A stretch of 64,000 nt of DNA from Actinostola sp. cb2023 (Eukaryota > Cnidaria > Anthozoa > Actiniaria > Actinostolidae): assembly GCA_033675265.1 (NCBI GenBank), contig JAUJYZ010000735.1, positions 62,001 through 126,000 on the forward strand, given 5' to 3'. The notes under the pieces are model-generated. The model had not been told where the DNA came from. It saw only the letters and a list, made by a program, of their open reading frames with translations, and did not search any database. Shown in pieces: positions 33,571 to 43,428 of this stretch (the stretch's first letter is position 1; each line of letters opens with the position of its first letter). Position numbers and translations under genes: made by a program.

Positions 33571-34432
33571 TCATTTTTTGATGAGAAAGGACTGTTGGCA
33601 ATTTTGTCAATGACGACATTGCCAGAAATATGGGACAAGATGGCCGCCGCGCATGCGTTTTACTGCATAGAAAATGCGAAATGGTTGCCGTTCTGTATAA
33701 GAAAATGTATGAGAAAAATTAACTGTTCAAAATTTGTAGTCAGAGCGTGCAGTTATCGGACAGTTTGAGTTAGTAGGCTTTGTTGCAACAGAAGTGCACA
33801 ACTTGATGCCAGTAAAACACTCTTTAATACGTTCAAATCGCCGGTAAAATAAGTAATATCGCAATTCCATTTTCTTCCCGAAAGCGCTGAACTTTAGATA
33901 CAAATAAATGGTAAAAGCATCACGGTGGGCATATGGGCCGCAAAATCGTGCAGCGGAAGCCGTCGGTAATTTGATTAGCCAATTTTTGCAATGAAGGGGG
34001 TGGGGGTGGGGTATTTTTTTGGTTTATAATTTATGCAGTATACCAGGATACATAGCGGTCTTCTAGAGAGTGAAGCTTCACGTTCGAATTGTCCTTGACT
34101 TCTGGAGCATTTTGATACCAAACTTGTCGAATTTGGGAGCTAAATTTGATTTGAAATATCTCACTGAAGATCGAACATATCAGGAGATATCTGAATCTCG
34201 AAAAATACTCGCATTTTTGCCTTCAAAAGGCTTTGTATCTGTTCGATAAATTGTTCATCGAGGGATGCCACAAGGGAAAGCATTTATCAGGTAACAATCC
34301 TATGATTTTTGTTTTAATAAATAGTGCATATTCTTTAAGTTATGGCTCTTTTAGTTTACCTTGCTTTGTGTAATTTCAGACGCAGACCGAGCAAAGCAGT
34401 GAAATGATACCGCGGACTACGTGGTGGAAATA
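33571..34432. other. spacer before transposase-like gene copy 1
   Basis: No gene was seen. There is a purine-rich GGGGGTGGGGGTGGGG patch at about 33997-34013. This may contain the 5' end of the element carrying the genes at 34749-42236, but no inverted terminal repeat or target duplication was recognised. ORF 33457-33768 covers the BEL C-terminus in a shifted frame and then non-coding sequence. Confidence 0.4.
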
Positions 34433-34590
34433 GCAAAGGCTATGTTATGTCATTTACCTCCAAGAAAGCTGTGATAACTTTGTTTTCACAATTAACGTTT
34501 CTAACTGAGGCACAGGTTAAAAGCTATTTCAAGTGGCAAGGTCTGGACCTACGTAAGACTGACACGATCAAGCAATTTGCCAGGTAGAAA
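34433..34590 (+). pseudogene. exon fragment duplicated from the 41.5-kb ORF
   Basis: About 110 bp (34437-34546) are nearly identical to the complement of about 41652-41760, encoding 'GYVMSFTSKKAVITLFSQLT' in both. After TTTCAAG the two diverge abruptly: here the frame continues 'LRKTDTIKQF' to a splice-donor-like CCAG/GTAGAA at about 34587. The sharp break looks like an exon boundary or recombination point. The fragment stands 160 bp upstream of the start of the transposase-like gene, in inverted orientation to the ORF it matches. Confidence 0.5.
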
Positions 34591-36396
34591 TGATATTCAT
34601 GTACATACAGTATATTTGTTATGATCGAATTTTAAATCGTCGTTGATCGTACGTGTTCTCTGCATGTAGCATTGTAGGCTTATATTCACGGTTTTGACTA
34701 ATAGTAATGGATATAATTATCTCTTTATTCTGTAGGTTTTATTGAAAAATGCCTCTCAGTAAGAAGAAGTATGCTAGATTCAACGTTGGTGAGATGATGA
34801 AGGCCAAAAAAGAGCTAAGAAATGAAATTGCCCAAAATTGTATGTCTCTTCAAGAAAACAGAAAAATCACTGGGTGCTAAAAAAAGAAGACTAGAAAATA
34901 TATATGGTGTTTCTTAGACCACAATCTGCTCGAATTCGAATTACTAACCTAATTAAAGCCACATATCATATGATTCATTTTAATTTTTTTTGTGTGTGTG
35001 TGTTAATACAGATCATTGGGATGAAAGAAAATATAGAACACCTGGAAATGGAGAGGCATCTCTTAGCTCAAAGTACCTCAGCAGTCTTAAATAGACAGCA
35101 CAGTCCCACCAGTGACAGTTGTGGAACAACTCGGAGTTACACGGACACTTACAAAAAGGAGGCGAAACTTTTGAAACAGCCCTCAGAATTCATGGGGGCA
35201 CATCCACTAATATTATGCCTGCTGTATCTGGTTTAGTTGATACATTGACAACTAAATGTTCACTTGGAGATTTAGTTAAAGTTATTTCAAGAAAAAGAAA
35301 ACTATGTGATCAGGTTTTCCCTCAGATATATAACAATAAGGTCAAGGAATTTGAAGAATCAGAAGCTAATCTTTTAAGAAGTACTTCAACATATTTTACA
35401 AGGGGTGTGATGGGAAAAAGGAAGTACCGGGCATTATATAGGGTGCTTTCAATGAAAAAGTCTAAAAGAAAGGGTAAACATCTAGAAAGGATTAAAATAA
35501 TGTCGTGTAAAGTAGCTAAGTTACTGCCATACAAATTAATGGAACATGTGAAGTCAATTGACATTGGCAAAATAGGAAATGTAAGAGAAGATTTTTGCTA
35601 TGACATGGATGAATGTGATAAAGTGAAGGGTTGTTATAGGTACCTCAATGAATTTTTGCTATTATTGACATATTTTTATTTAAAGTTAGCTGGCCAAACG
35701 CATGAAGATTTACTGTGGTTTAACAACGAGGACAAAGTATGTGAGGTTATTATAGGTGGGGATGGTGCCCCTTTCGGGAAGCAGGATACCGTATGTTCAT
35801 TTCTATGTAGCTTCCTCAACAGGGGTAAGCATGTACTAAGTAGGAATGAGAACTTTTTAATATTCGGTTCAAACTGTGCTGAGAATTCAGTTGTAGTTCA
35901 AAGGTATGTCAAATTTCTTTATAAAGAAATGTCAGAAATAGAGAAAAAATCATTCAGTGTGGATGGAATAAGCAATAAGTTTAGATTTTCTGAATTCCCT
36001 AATGATTTTAAAATGGTAGCTTTTTTGGCTGGGGAGTTGCCAGTTAGTGCAAGATACTTCTCTACATTTGGCAATGTAAGCACCAATGACTGTGACGACA
36101 GTCCTTCTGGGACATTTGGTCTAGACTCTAGCAATACTTGGCAACCATGGGAATATAAAAGTAGAATGAAAGTTGTACAGGGGGTTGCAAATTTAAAAAA
36201 GAATGTTGAAAAGCAAAAGTGCTCACAAGCTACAAAAAGGAAAAAAATTATTGATTTCATTTCAAATAACAATAGTAGACAAGAGTTTGAGCCATTGATT
36301 GGGACATTCATTGACAGGGCTCACATTGAGCCACTACACCCTAAAAACAATGCTTGCCAGCAGCTTTTTAGAAGAATTCTCTATGAGAGTTGTTCA

Positions 36397-36695
36397 GGAC
36401 AGCCTTGGGTTCCCTGTGCCGTCACGTGATTCGCACGAGGTCGACAGTATGGCCACGAAGGCAAACGTGTTTACATTTAATTCTTGCTTCATATTAGCTG
36501 TAATTCGTCAACATAGGCATGATCGTAAGTAGGATTTAGCTTGTCTAGTCATGTAATTCATGTAGTCATAATGTAATCTTGATTATTTGTAGTTTTACCG
36601 TTTTACCAAAATGAAAGGATCGAATGGATCTGTTTCACAATAAATAATTCGAGTTGAAAGAATGTCTGACTGTCGTACCACAACAAGAGTATTGC
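36397..36695. other. unresolved ~300-bp insertion in copy 1
   Basis: The transposase-like frame is lost after 'RRILYESC' and reappears about 300 bp later ('PTSSAFSKVV'), while copy 2 is continuous across this point. The insert has no inverted ends that I can see. GACAGC near 36396 and again near 36692 could be a 6-bp target duplication. The origin is unknown. Confidence 0.45.
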
Positions 36696-36982
36696 TAAGA
36701 CAGCTCTCCCTTTGAATCTGTTCCTACCTCCTCTGCATTCAGTAAAGTAGTTACCTGCCTACAGAATAAAGCAAACTTAACTCGACTTGCAAACAAGGTG
36801 AAGAGATGGTTCAATGAATCAAATTCCTCTAGTAAAGATTTTCAATACAGGTTCACCGGAAAGGATTCCAGGTTGTTTCTGCATAACTATATGTATATCA
36901 TTGATGCTTTGAAACAACCGCATGACAGTGAGAAGCAGACACTAACTCTTCATGTTTTTGCATATCTTTGTCTTCAGCTGAG

Positions 36983-39116
36983 TGTGACAATATCAATCAC
37001 ATGACAGGGCCCACGTTGTCCGAAACAATACAATACAAAACAAAACAATTCCGGGACCATATATACATTCAAGGAATTTATTACGCGACTTAATTACGCT
37101 GATAACGCTAACTGAAATTAAATAAAGAAAGTATTGACTAACGAAAAAAAAATAGGCGCTCTAAGAGCGCATGTGTCTACTGCTTATTTAGAGGATATAA
37201 AGAAAAGCGTGAAATAGCAGAATAATTATTATAGATTATACACAAACGTTTCGATTTCTGTTATCCATAATTTCTCATGTTTATAAATATACACTCGTTT
37301 CTCGTTGTTTAGAAATAAAATATAATGTCGAATGTGTAATAGTGAAATGAAAACAAGAGAATGGAATGGAATTAATATGCACTGTATTTCACGAGGTAAA
37401 TAAAATCAGTCTAAGGCATGAAATAAATGATGCTCTTGTAAATCATGACAAATATTTCATTTCCCGCCCCTTGAAAAACATAATGGTCCGTCTCTTTTAA
37501 TATGGATAAAATGATGTAGTTATTCAATTTTATGTGTTGTTTCGTGCCACCGGGGGTAGGTGACAGTTCTTTACATTTTAATATATATCATAGACAAGAC
37601 TTTTAAAAACCAAATATGTGTTTTAATACATATTAAAATATAAACAATTGTCCCGTTTCTGTGCTCCAAAGTTCCCAAATAGTAATGGCTTGTCCTTCTG
37701 AAGGGGTTATCAATCGAGAAACATCGTAGTTGGAGTCGTTCTGGAGATCCGCGATGGCGGGTATTAAGCTTATAAACAAACAAAGACGGCCGTTTGGTAT
37801 TGACCTTTCGGCTACAAAATCTGTCCAAAACGTCAGAATATCTGAAAGATTCTCGGTAAAAAGAAATCTTACACAATCTATTTAAGCTGTGTCTAATTAT
37901 CTGAGGAAAAAAGTAAGAAAACATGGCATAAAGTCGCTTTATGGCTTACCACGTTAAGCACAAAATTGATCACAGATTTCTCCAGCACGCCAGAAGACGA
38001 TCAGAGTTCAGTGTTTTTCCAGTCACATGGACTTCACGTGAAACGAAATCCTCGGCAGAAAATGTTGGTGTTCTTATTGGATCCGATTCAATGCTTGAAG
38101 TAGAGAACACATCACGAAGAGTTACGAAGATCATGGGTATTTCTTCGTAATCTTTCGAGTCAGTTCGTACTAAGTATTGATTCCGAGTACACAACGAATT
38201 TTCTTCCGAGCATAGAACAAACTTTCTTTTGTTACAAGGACTTACACTCTTACAAGGCATAGACTCCATGTCTGTTATTATGCATATGTCATGTGATAGG
38301 TAAACACTGGGACTTGCGTAATTAGATTCTTACATGAAGTATTTTCAGGCATATACGATAGCATAGTGTCTATTGCTCCATTGAGCAGTAGACACAAAAA
38401 TACTAAAGTTAAATTAAACGAGTAAAGATACAATACTAACTAAGTATAAGTGTTTGTCTTTTTACAATTTTGTCTTACGTTGACGTGTTCTGTCGCTGTC
38501 CAAAGACGGTAGTTTCTTGTGGCCTTCTTGTAGTTGTGCTTGACTGCTTTTAAAAGTACTCTAGCTAGATTTGTTAATAACGCGGTGCAGCAGACTTGTA
38601 GTCGAATATATCCACTGTCGTATACTAAACTTGTCTTGTAGATAACTTGTACTTTACTTGTATTGTACGTTGTACTTCACTTGTACTTTACAGTTGTTGT
38701 ACTTCACTTGTACTTTAAAGTTGTTGTACTTCACTTGTACTTTAACTTGTTGTACTTCACTTGTACTTTGAATCGTGCTTCACTTGTACTTTTAAGCCGT
38801 ATGCTTCACTTGTACTTTTAAGCTTTTCCTTCTGGACGATCCTTGACTCAAGTTACTTGTTGAGGGGTTCAACTGATTCTTAACTGAGTTCACTTGTTGA
38901 TGGGTTCAACTGATTCTTGATATATAACTGTCGACTCTGACTGACTGACTGAACGACACAAACAACTTGGGCGTATTTATACTTCTACTACGATTACATA
39001 ATCACATGTGAATTTACATAACTTAACGATTAACGAACAATAACTATGCGTGCCGGAGAGAGAAACAATGTGAAACAATGGAAGGAATACAATTGATCTA
39101 AACGAATTTTGTAACA
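36983..39116. mobile_element. solo LTR, 2.13 kb, 5-bp TSD
   Basis: The insert begins TGTGACAATATC and ends TTTTGTAACA (TG...CA), and is flanked by the 5-bp duplication CTGAG (36978-36982 and 39117-39121). Removing it with one CTGAG gives a continuous open frame in the transposase-like gene. There is no internal region, so this is a solo LTR left by recombination between two LTRs. It includes about eight degenerate copies of a 22-24-bp unit (CTTCACTTGTACTTT, 38640-38830) and a possible TATA box near 38972-38978. The length is large for an LTR; the superfamily (BEL or Gypsy) cannot be set. Confidence 0.8.
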
Positions 39117-40436
39117 CTGAGGCAGAGTGTTTCTCTCTTTTGTCGGGTGATTAACATTACTAATCAAGATATACAAGAACTTAGGCAATTTTGTGTCAAT
39201 TCTTTCCGCGCCTCCTGTTTATTTACAACCCCAACAACCTGGGGAATAGGTCATATTATACCAGCTCATGCGCATGGTGTGTATCAGAAATATGGTTTGG
39301 GTCTTAATGTAGTGTCGATGGAAGGACGGGAAGCAAAGCACATAGCCATTGCAAAATACAGCCAAAATACTAATTTCTCTGGGAGGTGGTGGCAGATATT
39401 CAGACACGAGTTTGTTCAGCTTATCTGGCTTAGAGAAAGGGGTTATTTTGATGAGGAAAACAATGGTCTGAAGCAGACTTACATCCCAGCAAGAGTTTCT
39501 AAGGGGGAATATTGTTTTTGTGGCTTTGACAAAAACTTAGAGCAAGAACAGTGTTTCTACTGCTCACATCAATTTAGAAAACAGATTATGGAAAGTGTCA
39601 TGGCATCAAAACTGTTAGTTGACAAGAACCTCATATGTGAAGCAAAGAAAACTAAATGATTTCAGTTATCACTCAAACAGTCTGTGAAACAGTACCAGCA
39701 ATACATTGTGCAAAATACATGTTGCTCCATAGTGCACCAGTTATCTGTTTTCTATATTGTCTCATTTCTATTTTGCACTAATAATACTATTTAGTTAGTG
39801 CTGTTTCAAGATTTAAGTAGTAGTATTCTGAAATAGTTTGTAAGAACAATAGGTATATCCAAGAGAACAATAGCCTGTACGGCTGAGTTTAATCGGTTTG
39901 ATTTTCAGCGGTGGAAACTTTACGTTTTAAATAAGATTAACTGGAATTGAATACTAAAAATAAACGTGATCAGAATTACACGTTCAAAGATCCTTAGGAT
40001 GGTCCGTTACAATGAAATTAATTGGATTTAGACTTTGATTTGGATGCTAAAAAATAGTTTGTTAACAATAGGTATCCTAGAGAATAGGCCGGTCGAACTC
40101 GCTGGTTGTATATTTTACAATGATTGATCACACAGACGTTTTGCTTTATTTGTTGATTTGATGATTATCTACTCTGTAGACAGGCGTTATCTCAGGGCTT
40201 TTTTCACACCGTGAGATGACCGGGTAGCTAGAGGCTTAGTCGGTTAAGGGAGGTACGAGTGGTGGACATTTTCGAATACAGAGTTCTCAAAATGGATTTT
40301 TCTTTGTTTGTTTGTGCCGACGTCACTTGTTTGTGTCACGAACTGCTGACTATCGGAAAAATGGAATACTGGGAAATAAAAAAAAACGGCAGCGAAAAAT
40401 GTCGTTTTAAAAATAGTCGTGGCATAACACAGATCC

Positions 40437-40605
40437 TTAGGCCGGTGCGGTGGCCCGGAGAGGGTCTGACTCCTTCCCTGGGCTGGCCCGAGCCGCCCGT
40501 GTTGCAGAACTCTCCCTAGCCCGGGCTGAACCGGGCCGCCCATGTTGCAGAACTCGGATGGTATCGGATGGCACCGGTGCGCCCGTGGCGCAGAACTCTC
40601 CTTTC
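40437..40605. repeat. GC-rich minisatellite, three ~46-bp units
   Basis: Three imperfect units end in TTGCAGAACTC or GCGCAGAACTC (about 40502, 40545, 40590), each preceded by a GGCCCGAGCCGCCCGTG-type stretch. Base composition is far more GC-rich than the neighbours. Open frames here on both strands are compositional artefacts. Confidence 0.6.
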
Positions 40606-40735
40606 CCTACTACTGATTTAAGTTTGAGCATTCTAGTGTACAAGCATTATGATTTGCTATTGTGTTATTATTTGTGATACTGTTGTCCTTAGTTTTACAA
40701 CAAAACCATTTGTTGAGCATTAATGGGAAATGATA

Positions 40736-40876
40736 GAGTGATGGCACTTAACCCGTGAAACAAAATCTAATAGTTAGTGACTAATAGTCAAATCAAAACA
40801 AAAGAAAACAATGGAATTAGTGCCTAGTAATATTTACTTGGCTAATATTTGTTTCACGGGTTAAGTGCCATCACTC
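40736..40876. mobile_element. 141-bp MITE, TA target
   Basis: GAGTGATGGCACTTAACCCG at 40736 is perfectly inverted at the right end (CGGGTTAAGTGCCATCACTC, to 40876), the match extending through GTGAAACAAA. TA flanks both sides (40734-40735 and 40877-40878). It is a small Tc1/mariner-type MITE in a 3' UTR-like region. Confidence 0.75.
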
Positions 40877-41498
40877 TAAGTGCACATTTATTTATTATAG
40901 TCCTATAATTATTTATTTATATTATTACTATTACATCAGCATACCATTATCAATTAGGCAAGGTACAATTTATATTTACAGTTTCAACAACAGTGTTTCT
41001 GAGATAGGAAGGTGTTAGGCATTATAAATGCTAGTTGACAGGAACCTTAGTTATCTGAGTATTACATGTAAGTGAAGCAAAGAAAACCAAGTAATGTCCT
41101 TAATTCATTTGACAGTTATCACTCAAACTTAGTCTGTGAAGCAGTACCAGCATTACATTGTGCAAAATAGCTTCATAGTGCACCAGTTATCTATTTTCTA
41201 TTGCCTCATTTCTATTTTGCACTAATAAATAAGTTACTATTCGTTTAGTGCTATTTGAAGGTTTAAGTATGAGCATTATAGTGTACATTTACAATCATTA
41301 GTTGTGTTATTATCTGTTTTTCATTTTGAAAATAAAACCATTTTGAGAATACAAACTGTGTTTTTAATGGCAATGACAAATACACAACATACCACTATCC
41401 CTTATCCAAAGTACAATTACAGTATATATGTCCTTTTGATTGGGTGGTAGTGAGGAGTATTTTAAAACTATAACTATACAAAATGTATATATAACTGT

Positions 41499-42236
41499 TC
41501 ATTTATTATGGAAGGGAAATCCAGCTATGTTCCATACTCCATAATGGAAACTGATACAAAGCTCTGATGACTTTTTCTTGTAAATAAATACAAAGTCTTT
41601 CTCTTGCTCTACAATCAAACGGGCTTTACCGTTTATTCTCCCAGATAATGATCTCTTGAAATAGCTTTTAACCTGTGCCTCGGTTAGAAACGTTAATTGT
41701 GAAAACAAAGTTATCACAGCTTTCTTGGAGGTAAATGACATAACATAGCCTTTCTTATTTTCGCCGTAGCAAACGTTTTGGGAAATAGCTGTCTTTCTCG
41801 AATGTCCAACTGCTTTCTTGAGGCAAAGGAATAAGTCCAATGGAATGTTTCTAACAATATCTCCTTGGTAAGGGTTCCTGATTCTTGTTCTTCCATTGAG
41901 CCGAGAACTTATCTTTCCCAACCACACTTTGCCTTCATTTGCAAAACATGAACTGCTGTTTAAGCGTGTATTTAAGATTACCTTAAGCGGATCGGATGGT
42001 GGTTTGAAAGCGTGATAAGTTCCTTTGACATAACTACGAACACTATCTTTGAAAGCATCCAGGTTTTCGCCCAAACCAATGTTTTCAAAAGCCTGCAGAC
42101 ATGTCTCAATATGGGAGTCTAACTCCTCTTCCTCACAAATGTCGACTTGCGAAGGATCAGATCCATCTTCACTCTCACTTTGGTCTGAAATCATCACTTC
42201 ATCGACCACTTCTGCGAGAGAAAGCTGAGACGCCAT
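41499..42236 (-). CDS. unknown 245-aa protein, convergent with transposase-like gene
   Basis: An uninterrupted minus-strand ORF. The ATG at 42236 ('MASQLSLAEVVDEVM') is preferred; an upstream in-frame ATG at 42260 would add 8 residues. The N-terminal 80 residues are acidic ('SESEDGSDPSQVDICEEEEL'). A central segment is richer in basic residues ('WLGKISSRLNGRTRIRNPYQ'), followed by 'KKAVITLFSQLTFLTEAQVK', which is shared with the fragment at 34433-34590. No known domain was recognised. The stop overlaps an AATAAA-like AATAAATGA. It faces the transposase-like gene (3' ends toward each other), so it may be a companion protein of the same element. It is one of the few intact ORFs in the window. 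Confidence 0.55.
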   Translation of the reverse strand: MASQLSLAEVVDEVMISDQSESEDGSDPSQVDICEEEELDSHIETCLQAFENIGLGENLDAFKDSVRSYVKGTYHAFKPPSDPLKVILNTRLNSSSCFANEGKVWLGKISSRLNGRTRIRNPYQGDIVRNIPLDLFLCLKKAVGHSRKTAISQNVCYGENKKGYVMSFTSKKAVITLFSQLTFLTEAQVKSYFKRSLSGRINGKARLIVEQEKDFVFIYKKKSSELCISFHYGVWNIAGFPFHNK

Positions 42237-42835
42237 CTTTAATTCAAGGCAATAATGCATACTTTTAAAAAAGCCACAGCTGACCGGTGCGCATCACGGA
42301 CCCTTGCCGTTTTCAAGGCCTGTGTGCCCACCGTGCATGTTGAAATCTAGTTTTGAGTCAGAACGAGCAAAAACTTCGCTATATCTCCACCATCCGCCAT
42401 TTTCTTGTGTACATGAGATTTTAGTGCATTCTGGGATTGCACACAGAGAGTCCGAGAGCTTGAAGGGTAAAATGTCGATGTATTTTCGTGTATACCCTCC
42501 ATTTCTGTATTGGGCTTCCTGTGTCATATTTTGATCGACCGTTGGAAAATAAAGTCAGTCTTTTTGATATTTTGAAGTTCTAAAATTGCTTTCTAAACAA
42601 AGATTAACGCTAATTAAGATATGTATGTCATTTATTTAGCAATTAGAACTGTTTTTAGCAGCGAGATTGGGACAAAATGCTGAGCCCAAAGAAACCGCTG
42701 GCTAATGTCCAATATTTCTGCCAATGAGCTGTTACTGCTAGCAATGTTTTACAAGAAAACACGGAACTGTTGAGATGTCTTATCAATGAAGAACGCACTG
42801 TGACCCCCCCTACAGTGCGGGGAGGGGGAATGTTT
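42237..42835 (-). promoter_or_regulatory. 5' flank of unknown ORF, shared with TTAA MITE
   Basis: The complement of about 42480-42660 matches 7374-7550 of the TTAA MITE, with common stretches such as AGAAAGCAATTTTAGAACTTC and ACACAGGAAGCCCAA. This is probably the 5' region of the element encoding the minus-strand ORF. The expected end AGGGGCAGTGTCAAGCC with TTAA was not found nearby, so the terminus here may be lost. Confidence 0.45.
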
Positions 42836-43428
42836 AGTAGACATTTCCAGCTGAGCGGTGAATTTTGTTTCAGCCAATCGCGGTGTGTTTAGCTGTTTTG
42901 CCGCCGGCCCTCATTCCCAGACTACTGTAATCCAATATTGCGCGGTTGACGGCCGCCATTGTTTTGACACAACAAAAACATTTGCTATCAGCTTGGATAA
43001 AAGTACGTATTAAGCAGCTTGTACCATAGAACTACCTTATTCGACGGTTTCTAGCATTAAGTAACGTACTGTAAAGCCTTTTAGATGTAAAAATTAAAAA
43101 TAAACGTGCTTTTACAATGTATTTATTCCTGTTGAAATCGTCTAAGTTCAAGCAAAATATCGGCTCTACAGGTCTACTAGTTGTTGATCGTAAACTAATC
43201 ACGAAAATTCACAATTTAAAACCTCAAATTTTCCAAAAGCTTGACTATTTTATAGGCGTATATTTGAGGGAGATTCCTTAATAACTACTTGCTCACGTAA
43301 ACAGCGAGCGAGAGTTTTCTTTCACGCAGTAATGTACGTGGTACTCCTACTACAGTCAGGCCATTCGTCAGATTACAGGATGTTGTGTACTTGTCATACT
43401 TGCCTTGACTAACTTTATAACAAAAAAA
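42836..43428. other. upstream region of the 43.4-kb gene
   Basis: No coding pattern was seen. A GC-richer patch with GCGGTTGACGGCCGCCATTG lies near 42938, and CAGCCAATCG near 42874 is CCAAT-box-like. It could serve as the promoter of the C2H2 exon at 43429, but nothing more is visible. Confidence 0.35.

Larger units (their letters stand above)
34749..39659 (+). pseudogene. unnamed DDE-transposase-like gene, copy 1
   Basis: Exon 1 (34749-34906) starts 'MPLSKKKYARFNVGEMMKA' and is basic and helical. Exon 2 (from 35012) has a coiled-coil-like start, 'ALRIHGGTS', 'STSTYFTRGVMGKRKYRALY', 'VIIGGDGAPFGKQD' (candidate first catalytic Asp), 'LIFGSNCAENSVVVQRYVKF', 'FPNDFKMVAFLAGELPVSA' and 'AHIEPLHPKNNACQ'. 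The frame breaks at about 36396 on an unresolved 300-bp insert, resumes about 36700-36982 ('LANKVKRWFNES', 'FTGKDSRLFLHN'), is cut by a solo LTR, and ends at 39117-39659 with 'TTWGIGHIIPAHAHGVY', 'MEGREAKHIAIAKYSQNT' (candidate final Glu) and a Cys-rich 'YCFCGFDKN...CFYCSHQFR' finger. One frameshift near 35110-35170 is likely. I know similar uncharacterised proteins from cnidarians but no superfamily name. Confidence 0.7.
39660..41345 (+). repeat. 3' UTR-like region with internal duplication
   Basis: The sequence after the stop (39661-39842: TTATCACTCAAAC ... TTTCTATTTTGCACTAATAA) is repeated in the same orientation at about 41110-41290 with some 80-85% identity, and 40616-40680 resembles 41258-41320. 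AATAAA near 41331 is a plausible polyadenylation signal for the plus-strand gene. Between the duplicates lie GC-rich repeats (40437-40605) and a small MITE (40736-40876). Confidence 0.5.

Noticed and set aside
38640..38830. CRISPR-like regular repeats
   Set aside because: Units are contiguous and degenerate with no unique spacers, and lie in a eukaryotic LTR.
40244..40677. Four ORFs on both strands
   Set aside because: GC-rich repeat units lack stop codons by composition; no motif.
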